A stretch of DNA of 64,000 bases from Toxotes chatareus (taxonomy: Eukaryota; Chordata; Actinopteri; Toxotidae): positions 10,656,001 to 10,720,000 of the forward strand of contig CM028890.1 in the NCBI GenBank assembly GCA_016801885.1, in the 5' to 3' direction. How positions within the stretch are numbered: position 1 is the first letter of the stretch; each line of letters opens with the position of its first letter. The notes under the pieces are model-generated. The model did not search any database and was not told where the DNA came from. It saw only the letters and a list, made by a program, of their open reading frames with translations. Made by a program: the position numbers and the translations under genes. This document shows, piece after piece, positions 14,315 to 29,300 of the stretch.

Positions 14315-17300
14315 TCAGTTGTGTATTCGTGTCAATACGGTAATTTTGCTCTTGACACGCCCAGACATACACTGTATTGATTGTGTTGGTTGTGTTTGCT
14401 GTCACTCCTTTTGTACATGAACTGGACCAGTATGGATAGTGATCAAGTACATAAATGCAAACAGAAGGTGGAATTTTAAACACAGGGGAGGGAAGCACAT
14501 GTTATATGAAGGACATTAGGGTTAGGCAATTTTTGGGATATCTAAAATTGTTACTCATTAATGATTTCTATTGGAACAATTTTAAACATGATTGCAAAAT
14601 TGTACACATAGGCTTTCAACAGCTGTCAAATGAAAATAAATGATGGCATGATGTAGGCCTACACACTGCAGCCTAGTTCTGTAGAGCTCAAGATCAACAA
14701 AGACCCTTAACAAAAACAGAGCTCAAAGCAACAAAAAGGTACATTCAGCAAGAATCCCAGAGAAAGACATTTCAAAACAACATAAAGTGCATGAAGTTTG
14801 TGACAACGGGTCGTTTCAAAAAACGTAAAATAAAAATATCATTGTGTGTCAGCTACGGAGGCAGAGGTCCAGGCTGTCACTGTGACAAACTATTGTCCCA
14901 AAAATAAAATTGTCTTCTTTTTGAGGATGTAAGCATGTGATTGACACAATTAAGTGATTGTCTCTTCCACTGATTTCACATGTTAATGTTGACATCCCTT
15001 AAAAACACTTCACTTCTTTCACTCTCTCCAAGCTCTTTTCCTATTCCTTCCAGATACAGAAACATTCGTTTCACCTATATAAGTCACACACATTCGCCCA
15101 GGAGAGTGGTCTGGATGGGTGGGTGAGTGTGTTTTACGTATATATGCAAGTTTTTTTTCTTTTTGTGTTTGTGGGAGGGAGAGAGCCATAGGAGAGAGAG
15201 AGACGCAAAACACCAAAGGAAGTCTTCGTGTTAAAGATTTTTTTGAACTGTTTTAAAGTTATAATTTTACTGCCCTTAGTGTTATTGAGTTAGTTATTAC
15301 CTCAGATCATTAAGGACACTTCAAGGTTTGAACTATCAATTGCATTTTACTTTGGCGGTTTCGCTCTGCTCATGTGATGTTTCGGAAAACAAATCCGATC
15401 AAGCTTAACACAGACTGTCCCTGATCTTACAACCCCTCTGGCACAGCCTGAGATACACAACATTTATTGAACATTAACACATTAAAAGAAACATTTAGAA
15501 TTCATATAAATCTAAATGCTAATAAAGGAAGAGTTGGAGGAAGTAAAACTGCTAAGAGCAAGCAGTAGTGTCATAACAAGAATCAGTGCTCTGGTGTACA
15601 CAGACAGAATGAGCAGAGCAGCCTCTGTGTGCGTGTAAATTGTGGCCATAAATGATTGGATGTGCTGGCAAAAACTACAGCTATTCTGAGTTTATTTGTA
15701 ATTTTTATTTTTTTCTTAATGTTCAAGTGAGTGCTTAAGTGGTAACATAAAAAAAAGTCAGAGTATTACCTCTACCTTTTCTTTTTTTTTTTTGGAGGGA
15801 ATCATGCAACATGCTAAACCAAAGTCAAACATGTGGTCATGGGGAAACACACATCCTCTCATCTGATCTGATTTTATGCATATGGTCATGTGTATTCCCC
15901 AGCTATCTGTGTGCATGCTTCCCTCCTTTAAAGAGCGGTTTAACGCTCCTCTATTCTGTCACGATGACCAGTGATCACTTCCTGCTGCAGTGCTGAGTCG
16001 TTGTCTTGTCAGGTTAACCAAACCAGGCCAGTCTTGTCCCTCCTCACTGTGGTGACTGTGATGAGGTTGCTTTCTCTCTGTCGTGCCCTCCTGTTACCAC
16101 AGGCATTAATCTCTCTGTACACAGATGAGGCACCAAGAGGGCAGCACGGAAAGATGGAAGCTCTGTGTATTTATCTGTGTAATTGGCTTCTTTTGTGTCA
16201 CTGTCAGATTCTTGTTTGTCGGTGCAGTCTGACAGGCAGCATTCTTTCTTTGCTTTTTTTCGTCTCCTTACCTGTCTCTCCATCTGTTTATGTGTATGCC
16301 ATTGATGGATATCCCTCAGTCTGGCCTGACCGAAGCAATGTGTGCCAGATTTGGACTCTGAAGAGAGAGGCTTTTCATTTCCCACCATATGGCTATGCCT
16401 CCCAGAGGAGAGCAGCCAGGTCCGCCTCACACCACTGCAGAGATATTGTACTGTCATCAGATGGATCCTCCTAAGGCGACTTTTTATTTATTCTGGGCGT
16501 TAATAAGGGTCTGAAAGGGATGATGAAATACATAGAGAGGCGAGTTGGGGCACAGACTGTGTACAGAGTGCAAATGTTTTTTCGGCCAAAGAGTGGTATT
16601 TTCCATGATACACAGGTTGAACTGTTCTCATCCTTCCCCATAATCCGCTCTAGCTGTCTGCTGATAAATGGGCTAAGGTGCAGACTCAGTTTTTTTTTTT
16701 TTTTTTTCCCTCTGAGCGGGGTTAAAGTTCCCTTTTGTGCAGAGTTTGCATTTTTGGTTGCTTAGCAGACTTCCACCACTAACACATTAGGCTACATTTA
16801 CAGTGCTTAACAAATTTATTAGACCACCACCCAATGTAAGGTTTATGCCACAGCTGCCCTAAATTAATGACCAAAATCATTTTTTATGTTTCTGTAATGG
16901 CTAGTACACCAGTGTGTTGAAGCTCTTTAACCAAAATGATATTTTTAATGCTAAAATATAATTATGATTTTTATCCATGAATTTACTGTTTTACAAGAAA
17001 AAAAAAATAGTAAAGCACATTATTATTTCTTGATTAAGATGTCTTGAATGTCATACTTGGTTTTTCTTTTTTATCATTTATGTGTGAAAAAGGACTATTT
17101 AGTTGTTCTGTTTAGTTTTAAACAAGTTTTTGAAAGATTTCTAAAATATTTATGTTTTCTCATCTTTATGACAGGTGGTCTAATAAATTTGTTAAGCACT
17201 GTATGTCCTACATATTTTATTTCCTCTCTGTCTATAATTTAGACTGGATGACATGTCATTGTGTTCTAATTGGCGTTCTCATTTTTAACCCTTGTCATGC

Positions 17301-20300
17301 AGTGTTTGTGAAAGACAACGCATGACATAACCTCAAGCTATCTCGCACCACAGATTCCTGAGTGAAGTCCAGTGATAGGCCAAATCAGCATGGTCAACCT
17401 TTGCACTTTCTTTTGATGGAAGTTAAAAGAAATGAATGCTGTTTCAGATATTCTGTGGTCAGACTGATAAATCTGGTGTGTTAAGGAAACACAGGATTTG
17501 GTCTGATATTTGTGTAAGCTGTTCATCAGTCACTCTGTTCCCATTTCCTGTGGAGCTGATAGCTTGGTTTTGTGATCTTTCTGTCTTTGTATGGGTGGAA
17601 GGGGGGTGGGAGTGGTTCGGACATAGAAACACGCTCACACGCAAACATTATTAGAAAAAATCTCCTGGTTTTGTTTTACTTGTGAATATGATGGCTGAGA
17701 CTTTCAGCTCACATAGATCAAAGGAAAGTCCCTGTGGCTACTTGGGGCTGGTTGACATTCTTTGCAGCTCCAGATAAGGGACTAATCAATGAGTATGACC
17801 TTATTCTTAGTCAATAGCCCCTTTTCATTGCTTGGAAGATTGGAGGGTACCTCGGGATATTTGTGTGCTAACACAATCACACTATAAACAGAGAGAGAAA
17901 AAAAATGTAGTGGAATCTCCCTTCAGAGCCTTCTTTGGAAGTTATTTGCCAGAGTAATTGTAAATAAACTGCAGTTTTTTCTTGCCCATATGTAGCCAGA
18001 ATCTTAATGATGTACCATCAGTAGGATCTTCTCAGTGTGCCAACTTGAAAACAAATACCATGAGCAAGGAAGACTATTCTGCATTACCTTTAATTGACCT
18101 GACAAAGGCCTTTAACCTTACCAGCAGAGTAACTCTCTTCATGCTCCATCAGGAAAATGGCCTTCTGCCATAGCTTCTTGGGTGATTATGTTTGATTGAA
18201 ATGTGAAGGGTACCTTAAGAGCAAAGTGTCCTCTTCTCAGAGACTTTTCTGACTAACAGTGGGTTCAACAGGGCTATGCACTCGCGCCCACATTGTTTGA
18301 TTTCTCCACCTATGGGATCACTATGTTCCACTGAGGATGCAGTTTGCCTTGACACAAAAAAAACTCTTCGATCTGCACTAACACCAGGCAAAGACCAAGG
18401 TTCACTGGGTCCTGATTAGGGGGAAAAACAGTTTGCTGACAATGCTGCACTGGCCTGCCACTTTAGAGGAATCACTCCAGAAACTCATCAGCAGCTTTGC
18501 ACATGCCTGAATTTGTGAGTTTGGTCTCATCAGGCATTTTCCATCTGTGACCGCAGCTTTGAAGGTGTGGAGCTTTAACAGTGTATTGATAAAACAACAA
18601 CGGTGATGGCACACCTACCCAGTGAGGTCTGGATAAGCTCCCTACAGTCCACCCACATGGCCTGAGAGCTTACTAAGTACATTATTATGTGGAAGTGAGA
18701 CTTGGACTAGGCCCGAATTAGTTTGTGGTGAAGCATAACAAATGTGGATTCTTCCACAGAGGGCACAAAGGGTCACTGGTTTGATGAGTGTGAAAATAAA
18801 ATGACTAATATGCTATGGCCTTCATAGTCACCAGACCTCATGCAAATTAAAGACCTATAGTAGATTCTGGAGTGATATGTTTAGGCGCCATTGTACTTCA
18901 ACCAAAGTGCTTGTTGAGTGGTCAAGCAATGTCGTTTTCGAACTTTCCCAAACTCCGTAGTGAGTGACGTGTGTGTCCTACCGACGCCGTTTTCAATCGA
19001 CACGGAAGCTGTTTTAGCAATTGCTCGGAGCAGTTAGTTGAAGAAACATACCATCCTGTACAGCTGTGTCAATCTCATCCACGTGGTAAAAGCTGTGGGA
19101 AGAGATGTGGTAACACAGCTGAGGGATGGCAACTGTAATACAGCTGTACTTTGCTTTTACCTGCAACACCTACAAGAAGGCCTGTAGCACCGATACTGTA
19201 CAGCTTCTGCAGGTGTCACTAAAAATAAATCATTATTATGCCATAAATTTGTTATCTATCTGTTATCTTTCAGTATAGAGAAATGCCACAGGCTCCTTAT
19301 CATTAAGTTGTACGTAACAGACGGAGTAGCCAGGATTAGGCAGTGAAATGGCATGGAGCCTTAAGGACCTCATGTGACCAGTAAAAGGTCATGACACTAG
19401 CCTGTGGGTACAGGGAGTGGCTGTGCTGAGTGCCTTTAGTGGTCAACCAATCTCTTTCTTTTGTAAAACAATGGCTCTCCTTTACTGAGCTGTATGCTTG
19501 ACAGAAGGCTAGTGAGCTACTGTGGCACGTACCAGAGAGTGTGATTCATTTTCTTGTTTTGCTAAAGTCAGCAAACCAGCCAAAGCTTCTTTGGGGATTA
19601 TCATTACTATTAATTGGCTATTGGCTTGATCATTGATGATGTCATTTCCACATCCACTCTGTACAGTAAATGCATTTAAATGTGTGTTTTTAATACCTTG
19701 TATGTCCCACTTGTTTTGTCACCCCCCACAAGACTCTTGGTCAACATCTTTGCTAAGTTTCTTATGTTTGACATTTAGATTAGTTATTGGTAGATTTATA
19801 TCAGTAGGACACAGGCTGCAGCAGGGCATTGTGGGGAATGCTGATCTAGTGGGTTGTGGAGGATTAGGGTCACCAGGAGTAAGGAGCTCAGGCCTCCTTT
19901 CCTTTCCACAGCCTCTTGTACTCGTTCTGAAGTTCAGTCTAAAAAATATGCAATATTTCATACATGTCCTTATTGTTGTATAACGTAATATAGTTTGTTT
20001 GCGATATGACTGCATCTTCCTGTGAGAGAGCACTTTTCCATAGCTCACCAAAGATGGACTTTTCCAGGCACAGTGCAGTGGCCTGTTCAGTGCACATGAT
20101 ACCTTATACATAACTGAAGAATTCAAATCCCATGTAGTCCCTAATTAGTGAACCGTCACTTTTCTCCCGGCAGCACACAGAGAAGGAGTCTCGAGGTTAG
20201 TTGGTTCAAACTCAGCAGGTCTTGCACCCATCGCCCTGCTCTCCACTCATTGGCTCTGTCATTCCAGCTGCGATAGTGTCTGTGAACAGAGAGCATTATT

Positions 20301-23300
20301 CATGTCCTCAGAAGGGGGCAAGTCCTAATTGAAATTCCAGTCTTTTCCACTGGAATGAAGCGGGGCCGCCGACACCCACTGTATTATGCTGGCCCTGTCA
20401 CCTTGAAAGGCCCATCTGGAGACTGTTCGCATTCCTGGGAAGAAGAAAAGACCCATTAGGAAAAAGAAAAAAATGATGTATAACAAAAAGGGGATGAATG
20501 AAGTAGGACAAAAGATTTAGTCAGGATGGGAACAGCGGTATTACAGTAGTGTTCACTTTCTATGGTTTGATGTGAAGCTATTCCCTACTCTGCACTAACT
20601 AAAGGGCTGGACTGTCTTGTGGTTGCTGGCTTCCAGTGTGGTGTGCATGCTAATGACTTGGTGAATGAATCAGTGCCATTCTGATAGAGGAGAAATGAGT
20701 ACAAGGAACCTCTTTCTAGTTAGTTCACTCTCACAGCAGCCTACTGTCTTGGTTTGTCTACTGTCCCTGAACAACAACTGTACATGGTGATTTCTGAGTC
20801 CAAGGTGACTTCTTTTATTCAACTAACAATCCAAAATTTGAATTTATACTGTTATAAAACAAAAAAAAGCAGCAAATCTTCACATTTTAGAACCAGCAAA
20901 TGCGTGGCATTCACCACTTACACTGGTAAATTTTTCATTTATCATCAAAATTGTTGCAGATTAATTAAACTAAACTAAACTAATCTAAGGCGTTTCAAGT
21001 CAAAGTACCAGTAAATTAGTGGTCATACTCTTTGACCGCCTATGAATCATGTTTGTGCTGCATGAGAACAACATAAAGCTCTCTTCATTGGGATCGTCAG
21101 TGTCACCATCCATGTTCTGGCCTGTCTGCCTCACCTAGTCAGAGGTGGTGTTCCGTTTTGATGCTTGAACTCTTGCCTATTTTCTGTCAGCACAAGGACA
21201 AACCAGATTATTGCTCAGATCCAGTGTCGTATTTACAGGATTACTCTTGGTCTCATCTTCACAAAAATAAATAAATAAATAATGGAAATGTGGCATTTGC
21301 TCTGTTGTCGTACATGCCCATTTTGTGTCTTTGTCCCTAAAAAACATGCACTTTCTCTTCCTTTTTGTTCCCTCTTCCAGGGATTGAGCTGTGCCTGCCA
21401 GGATGGCGTTTTTCCATGACCATGGTGGCCAGTTTTGTGGTGTTGGGTGGTCAGCTGCTGATGCCTGGGGTGGCCTACCTCTGTCGTGACTGGCAGGTAC
21501 TTCAGGCTGTTATCATCTGCCCCCTGCTGCTGATGCTGTCCTACATCTGGTAAGGAAAAGACCCAAGCATCTGCTGCACTTTGGCACAGATTTGTCTCAT
21601 GTTTTTTTTTATTCTGTTGAAGTTTAAAAGGTGTTTTTTAAAGACTTGAGACGAGACTCTTCCAACTCTTCCACTGCTGAAACATGGTTCCATCTGCAAT
21701 AAAAATCTACATGGGTTACTTTTTATAGTCTAAACAAAACCTTATTGAGCCGAAGATGCTTTCATAAATTTACATGGTAAAAACAAAGAAGTGGAGAAAG
21801 TCTCACCTCCAAGGACATTTTCCACGATACAGTTCCCAGCTGAATTAAATGTAAAATCTTTCTGTTAACTTATTTGCAGTAACTTCTACTGTGACTGGAG
21901 TCACTTTTGCTAAAACCCAGGCAATAAATGCCTCCATTTATTCTACCACCAAGCACATTTCTGCACAGCACTACTGAGAGTTAGTAGAAGAAATCCTGGA
22001 ATAGATTAATAGATTTCATCACAGTGCATCAGAGACATTGGCTTTCTTCCATGGTGTACCCAAAGAACAAAGGGGTGTCCCACTCACAAACAATCAAAAG
22101 TACTCCAAAGCACTAATCTGATCAAACATCAATATTGGTGATATATTGCAGTTCAATCAGCGTAGGACACAGAAAACAGAACCAGTGTGGGACAGACTGA
22201 CAGGGATTTCCAAAGTAGTGGGATGATATAGTGCAGGAGTCAGAAATCTCAGGCATACGGCAGGGTATTCGCTGTTACACTGGTAAATGAGTTTAAAATT
22301 GATTTGAATTTTTGACATGTCCTCAGATCTGATGTAAATGATTTATGGAAAGTATTATTTATAGGATGATATCCCTCATCACTCAGCAATTTGGTAACTT
22401 AAGCTGCAAAAGGGTTTGCAATTGTTTGTTGTCTCCTTTGATCCAATCATGGCCTTGCTGGCTGAAAAACAAAACAAACCCAAAAAAAGTATCCGAACTC
22501 AAGGATATGAAGCAGGTTGTGACACTGATATTTCTTACAGATGTTGCTGGGCTGAGTTTCTCAGTGAACTCAACCTGCAACACCGTGGCACACACTACTG
22601 AGACACACAAATACAATAGCATGCCTGTGTCAGCCTGCGCAAGAGGACTCTGGGAATTTCAGAGGTACAGACCCATGTTGACCGTCTTGATTAAACCAGA
22701 CAGTCTTTATGGGCACAAACTGGACTCAGTGCTGATAAAGCAGCCACCTCTGCAAATAATACAGCCGATTGAATTCGACACTGCAGGTGATCAAAGTTTG
22801 CTGATTTTTTTTTTGTCGAAACAGTCACGGACCACAGCAGCGCATCGTCACGAAACCCTGCACTTTTACCCCATAGACATCTGTTCCAGTGTAATTCAAC
22901 CAACTGAGCAGTGTGGCATGGTTTCTACTATCTTCAAATCACATCAAAATATTCTGCAAGGAGAAACCTGACCACTCAGAGGAATGTGTGCAACATGACG
23001 TAATACAGCCACTAGATAATACAGCGTAGAAGATGAAATCAGTGATAACAATGGCTGGCAATCATGTGATTATTTATTGTTCCTACTGTAAAGACTTTCA
23101 GGTTCAGGTTGATGCAAGACCGATACCACCTGCAAATGTTGTGTGATTTATTTCACTGTGACTCATTTTTCATGCCTTATTAACGAGGACGTCCCCCGTC
23201 TTTTTGACAGGATCTTCCCTGAGTCACTGCGTTGGTTGCTGGCCACTCAGCAGTACAGCCGCTCCAAGTGGATCATGGGACACATAGCACAGAAAAACCA

Positions 23301-26300
23301 AGTGAACATGGAGCTTGACACAGATAACATCCTCACAGGTAACGCTGACACTGATTTTTAAGGAAATCTGGATTAAAGGGCTGATTTCTACATATTATGA
23401 TTTGTGTGTATTTGATACATTTTTATGTTAAAGTAGTCATTGTGTCTTTATCTATTGCTATGCTGCAGTGTTGTCTACCAAGCTTTTTTTTGCAGGGCAT
23501 GGTGTTTAGTAGTGTCACCAGCTGTGCTTTCCTAAATAAACCAGATTGACAAGGTTATGTCCATTTCCTGTCTTGTTACCATAGTAACCTGCCACCCCAG
23601 AGGTAGCAGTGGGTGTTGAACATTACATTATGACACTCTAGAGCATTCATTAATTTCATTATAGCCCGGGTGGGTGGACATGAGCTGACATGATGGCAGG
23701 TGGACTCAGGTCAGGCACTCTGACCCCGGGTTAACTGTTAATGTCTGTGTTCAGAGGACCTGCCACGGGCAAAGAGCAGAGGGAACTGTGTTGTTGTTAA
23801 ATGTTAAAGCAGATTGTGTTTGTTTTAATCTTTAATGCTGTTGTTTCGTGTGGTATACTTTTTCTGTTTTTGGCCTGCCATTTGGTACCGTAATATTCAA
23901 CACGTTTTGAGAAAAGAGTTCCACTCCTGGGAAAGTGCTCAAAGAGGAACCACTCAGTGTGAAATTGACTGCACTTTTTTTTAAGAGCTCAGAGACTGTG
24001 TGCTGATGCAGCGTTGAGAAAAGTACATTGCCATGGACATTAATTTATCCTTTCTTGTTTTTATAGTAACTAGCTGTCCCTTACAGTAATATTTCCTACT
24101 TTCAAGTACTCAGCACTAAATATAATGCTGGGCCCTGAATGTACTTTCTGCTGCTTTATAAGAGGAGTTGAGAAATGTTTTGAAACATTGAGACTTGAAG
24201 AAAGCGTGTGTCACCAATGATTAGGTCATCTTTGGGAAGTGAGAGAAGTGATTTGCATGTGTCTCAGTAGGGATAGTGTTACTCAGGTTTGTAGCTCACC
24301 CAGAGTATCACTGGAAAGTCTGAGTGTTACAGTCAGAGATAACCTTGAGGCAGTGGTGTGGAATCCTGTCACATGCCTGCGTCAACATGAACGCACGGTA
24401 CCACAGACCTGAGGTATGTTCCTGTGGCAACCCGCAGTCTGATACAAACAGCAATACAAAACATTCCCTGCCAGACTGTTCCTCTTCCCCTTTGCACCTT
24501 GTCATACCTGCATTAAAAAGCAGCAGAAGATTGGTTTGTGTGCGATGAATCACGCTCATCAAAAATACATGTGGAATTTTCTGTGGTTGTGATAAATCAG
24601 GGACGGCCTTGTTTGACTCTCTGAGAATCCAAACAGCTGTCAAACTTGTCTTTGACCTGAAAACTCAGTCTGACATGGTACTGACTACAGCTTGGCCAAT
24701 ACTGCTACTACTACTACTACTATATATATATATGTTGCTCATAATTTATGTCATCTTATGTTTACCATTGCTGTCATCCATGACAGTAAACATCATTGTT
24801 CAGCTGTAAATATCCTGCCTCGGTAGATATATTTGCCACAGCTCTTTTTCAAACAAATCTATTTGGATTATTTATTAGTTTATATTGTAATTATAAAATG
24901 TATTATATTCTGTTTTATAGATTATTTTTCATTGGTTACATGGCAGTCACAGCAACTTGTGGGAAAACATATGTATGGATATGATTATGTGTAGTGATCC
25001 TACAATGGAGAAATAATAAATAAAGACCAAAAAATAATATAAATATCTTTTAAAAAGATGCAAGTGTCCGAAAGAAACTAAGGCAGAAACTTAGCCAGAC
25101 TATTACACATTAAACTATTATAAATGACCACATAAAAAAAGCAAACTAACTTTTATATTGATACCGGCCTCAAAAGTGACATATTGGTCAGGCTTTAAGG
25201 TTAATGTGTTTGCTTGTTTCCAGAACTGCAGAGAGCTCTTCAAAAGAAACCCAAAAAAACGTGCATTGTGAAAATGGTCGGGACAAGAAACCTGTGGAAG
25301 AACATCGTTGTGCTCTGTGTCAACTCGTAAGTGTTAGACATTTAAAAGGTGTGTGTGTATGTGTGCGTGTGTGTGTAGGGCAAGGCAATGCCAGTCAGGA
25401 GCGCCATTTTGTACATTTAAGATGCCACTATTAACCTGGAGGCTCGATACGGCATTGATCAGTGATCCTCAATGCTTTTGTCCTTCCACATTTGTGCTGT
25501 TCTCTCTTTTCGTCTCGAGTGGGATCTCTCCTCTCTCCATCTGAGACCTCAGCCCTAGCCAGGCAGACCCAGCTTTAGCTCTGCTTCGGCGCACCTTGTC
25601 CCTAACTCCCGAAGTCAGCATAAATTTTACATGAGCTGTGTCCTTATGAAACAGTAGACAACCAGAAGAAAGGGTGCTTGCCTGGTTTTTGTGTGTGTGT
25701 GTGTATGCTTGTGGGGCGTGTGCTTTGTGTGTCAATAAACCAGTGTTTACATGTGTGCAGTTTTTTTCAGATACTCAGAGATGAGAGTAAACATGACATT
25801 GTTCCTCTTCCTCTTCTCTCTCCACCCACCTCTTCATCTTTTAGATTTGCTTGTATCTATTTTCTTTTTTCTTATTATCTCCTCCCTTTGTGGACATTAT
25901 TTTATTCCTCTAGTTTTCACCCCTTACCCCAACATCTTCTGTCCAGTATCCCCTAATTTAGCCACAGTAGTCTCTAGTTCTTTGTTTATTTGTACCTCAT
26001 TACTTTTCCCTCTGTGTGTTCTCTATGCAGGCTAACAGGCTACGGGATCCACCACTGCTTTGCTCGCAGCATGATGGACCCAGAAGCACAAGAAACCACC
26101 ATGTTCCATAACTTCTATGCAGACTATTACACCATGGCGGGCATTGCGGTGGCGTCCTGCATGGCGCTATGCCCGGCAGTGGGTCTGATGGGCCGGCGGG
26201 GAGGCCTTCTCATGTTCATGATCATCACTGCCCTAGCGTCCCTGCTGCAGCTGGGCCTGCTCAACTGTGAGTACATTATGAATAACACATATCCACTGAT

Positions 26301-29300
26301 GTGAAATTTTACTCACTCTTGAAGAGTGATATCACTTTGATGTAGTTTATAGAAGGTGATCTTAAAAAAAATTCGCCTGGCCTGGCCTGGCCTGGCCAAG
26401 AAATAGGGAAGTCTAAAATATTGAGACAGAGTTAGACTAATGCATTGGTCTTCTCATGGGACCTGGTGACAGTGAGACAAATATAGATTACCACCAGCGT
26501 CATCCATTCATCTACAAGTTAACTATCAAACAGTTTACTGAGTACAGAAGATATGGAAATGTTTGTTTTGGTGCAGGTTCTGCAGACAGGTTTACTGCAG
26601 CTCTGGTGGCATTTCAAATCCTGTGCTTCCCGCTGTAAAAGCTTACATTCATTGTTGTGAGTGAACTATGTAAGAGCTCAGTTACCTTTAGTTGTTTGTA
26701 ATGGAGTAGTCAGACATGATTACAAATTGCTGTTTTAGTCAATGTGTACCAAAAAGTGCTCCAGATGATCAAAACAGTACACAAGTCAGTTTATTCAGTT
26801 ACAAATGACCAAGACTTAATGTTTAACCTGGGTCAACACATCAAGGTTATGCTCATGTTTCATGTTCCCAGATGAAGTTGTTTGTTTTGTAACACTGTGT
26901 TGACAGTTTTTGTGCAACATGTGTGCATGTTTTTGTTCTTAATGTTTGACTCTGGACTTAATCCATTAGCTGAATGCATATGATGTTACTGTTTTGTGTT
27001 TGTTATTGATACATATCTGTTGGTCTCTTTAATTCTCCTCTAGTGCTGGGGAAGTACAGTGTCCACCTGAACATAGGTAGGATCATCACTTTAATTCTAA
27101 TTCTAAAGCCTTGTTTTTGCTGATAATGTCTGAGTTGGGCAGATAAACCGATCAGTAGTTGCTTACATGTTTTTCTTTCCCACCATCATATTTATCAGCT
27201 TCCCATTCTTTCAAAGTGTGAATTAAATCACCTTACAACATGACTCTTATCACATCACTAAGGTTGCTGCACTATCTTGATGAGGTTTTACGAAACGTGC
27301 TGCATGCAGATATTCTGCAGCATTTTATTAGGCATATACAAGCCCTACAGAGACCCATAATGAAGTCCTAGACGTAATTATGACCAGCTTTTCACTTATG
27401 TATCCCCTTTGTGTTGAGGAGGGTGAGTCTCTTTGTTATAGACCTTTGAATCTCACCACCAGCCTTCCTTCACTGCTCTCCTCTGTTTATCAGTCTCTTT
27501 ATTCTTTCCACACTAATCCCCCTGTGGGAAGCAAGAGCTGATCACAGAGCAGTCTCTTCTGATCCTCTCTATGCCATCTTCAGCATGTCTTATTCATAAA
27601 AAATGAAGATGGTTTTTAATGCAGACCATCTTCGGGCTAACTGGTCCTTTTGTAGGCTCTCAGTAGCTCATCAAAATAAACATTAGCACTGGGAAACCTC
27701 AGGCACGTAACCTTCAGGTTTTCACATAGGCAATTAGAAAGTAACTGTGATGATACTTTCTGAAATTCTGAAACTCCTAAATCTCTTGTATAGACACACA
27801 TTTATTATACATTTATTTGCAGAACCATTTTATATGTATGGTTTAGGATATTGTTTTTATGGAGGTGATACAGTTTGTGATAATTTATGAAAGCAAAAAA
27901 AAATTGCCCTTATTTACTGCATTGCTGTCCTTTTACTGAGTCTAAATTGCCATATGTGTGCGTCTCCTGCTTTGTCTGCAGATAGCTCAGGTACGCTGAA
28001 TAAGAACTTCTCCATTGCATTCTCCATCATCGGCATGTTCTCCTCCCACGCAGTCAGCAACCTTAGCATCTTCTTCTGTGCTGAGATCACACCCACTGTG
28101 ATCAGGTAAGCCGACCCAACCCAAACACCGGGACTGTATCATCACGGTTTGTTTTTTACTCTTATGAGGAGTAAATTTACCCTTTTTTTTGTAATGCATA
28201 ACTCATGCTTTGTCATTAAACTTATAGGTGATTAGGCCACAGTTTGCTCATGTTTGCTCTTGTTTGTGTCATGAAATTATAAATGCCTTAAATTTACAAG
28301 TAATAAGAAAAATAAAACAGGTTTATTCCCCAGTGCTTGCTCTTGGAGGAACATCGGATCTCAGTAAATACTAGAACAGTCTAGACCTGCTCTTTTTTGA
28401 AAAGCGTCCTAAGAAAACTCATGTTATGATTTGATGCTATATAAATATATTTGACTTGACTAGACTTAACTGTTTTACTGTCCTGATTAGCATATATTCA
28501 GGTATTACAGTGGCTGGTTTTCATCACATAACATGTTCCTACAGATGGATTAGCTGCTCCTCCCCCTGTTAAAGGCGGGTATGAAATCATTGAGCTGCTG
28601 GAAACAACAGACTCTCACAGTTCAGTGTCAAATGTAATCCACATCTTGTACAAATTAGCCATCCCCTCTAAGAATATATGACACAGCACTGGATGTTCAT
28701 TATCTGGGGTTATGTAAGGGGTGTTGTTTTACTGACAGTGCTTGAAGGGCACCATTTGCTGGTGAATTTAGGCAACGGCAGGAGAGGAATGAGATTGCAT
28801 GTAGGAGACGGCGTTTAGTGGTACTGCAGCACTCTCTGCTGATGTTTGATAAAATGGCAGTGATACGTCAACAGAAGCATACAGCACAAATAAGAGCTTC
28901 CCTTTGTGTAGAGGATTTAGGTGATAGATCATGATTTACTTTGATTCTAGTGAACTTAGTCTTCCCTTTTGGCTGATGTATAGGTTTATGAAGTTTTTAT
29001 GTGCGTCTGATCATAAGTCCTACCAGGTGACAGCGTTTTCTTTCTCTCCATAGGGGTGGTGGTCTGGGCCTGGTCCTAGCCAGCGCTGGCTTCGGCATGC
29101 TGACTGCACCCATAATGGAGCTCCACAATCAGAAGGGCTATTTCCTTCATCACATTATCTTTGCCTGCTGCACTCTCATCTGCATCATCTGCATTCTCCT
29201 GCTGCCAGAGACCCGTTACCAGCCCCTCCCTGAGACCCTGGCTGACGGCGAGAGCTACACTCGTCAACCTCTCCTTCCCCCGAGGAAACCTGGAGAACAG

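Larger units (their letters stand above)
9462..21380 (+). other. slc22a23 intron 3 (11.9 kb), transposon-rich
   Basis: This is the largest intron. It contains a clear 401 bp MITE (16801-17201), a decayed LINE reverse transcriptase (about 17990-18720), a Tc1-like transposase scrap (about 18775-18880), a possible hAT end (about 11206-11275) and a CA microsatellite (14288-14314). A 17 bp unit (TTATTTATATAGATTTA) is tandemly duplicated near 14056-14091. Nothing in the rest supports a coding exon. Confidence 0.6.

Noticed and set aside
16044..16474. Overlapping plus and minus open frames in slc22a23 intron 3
   Set aside because: Both strands are open over the same stretch without family resemblance; read as chance.
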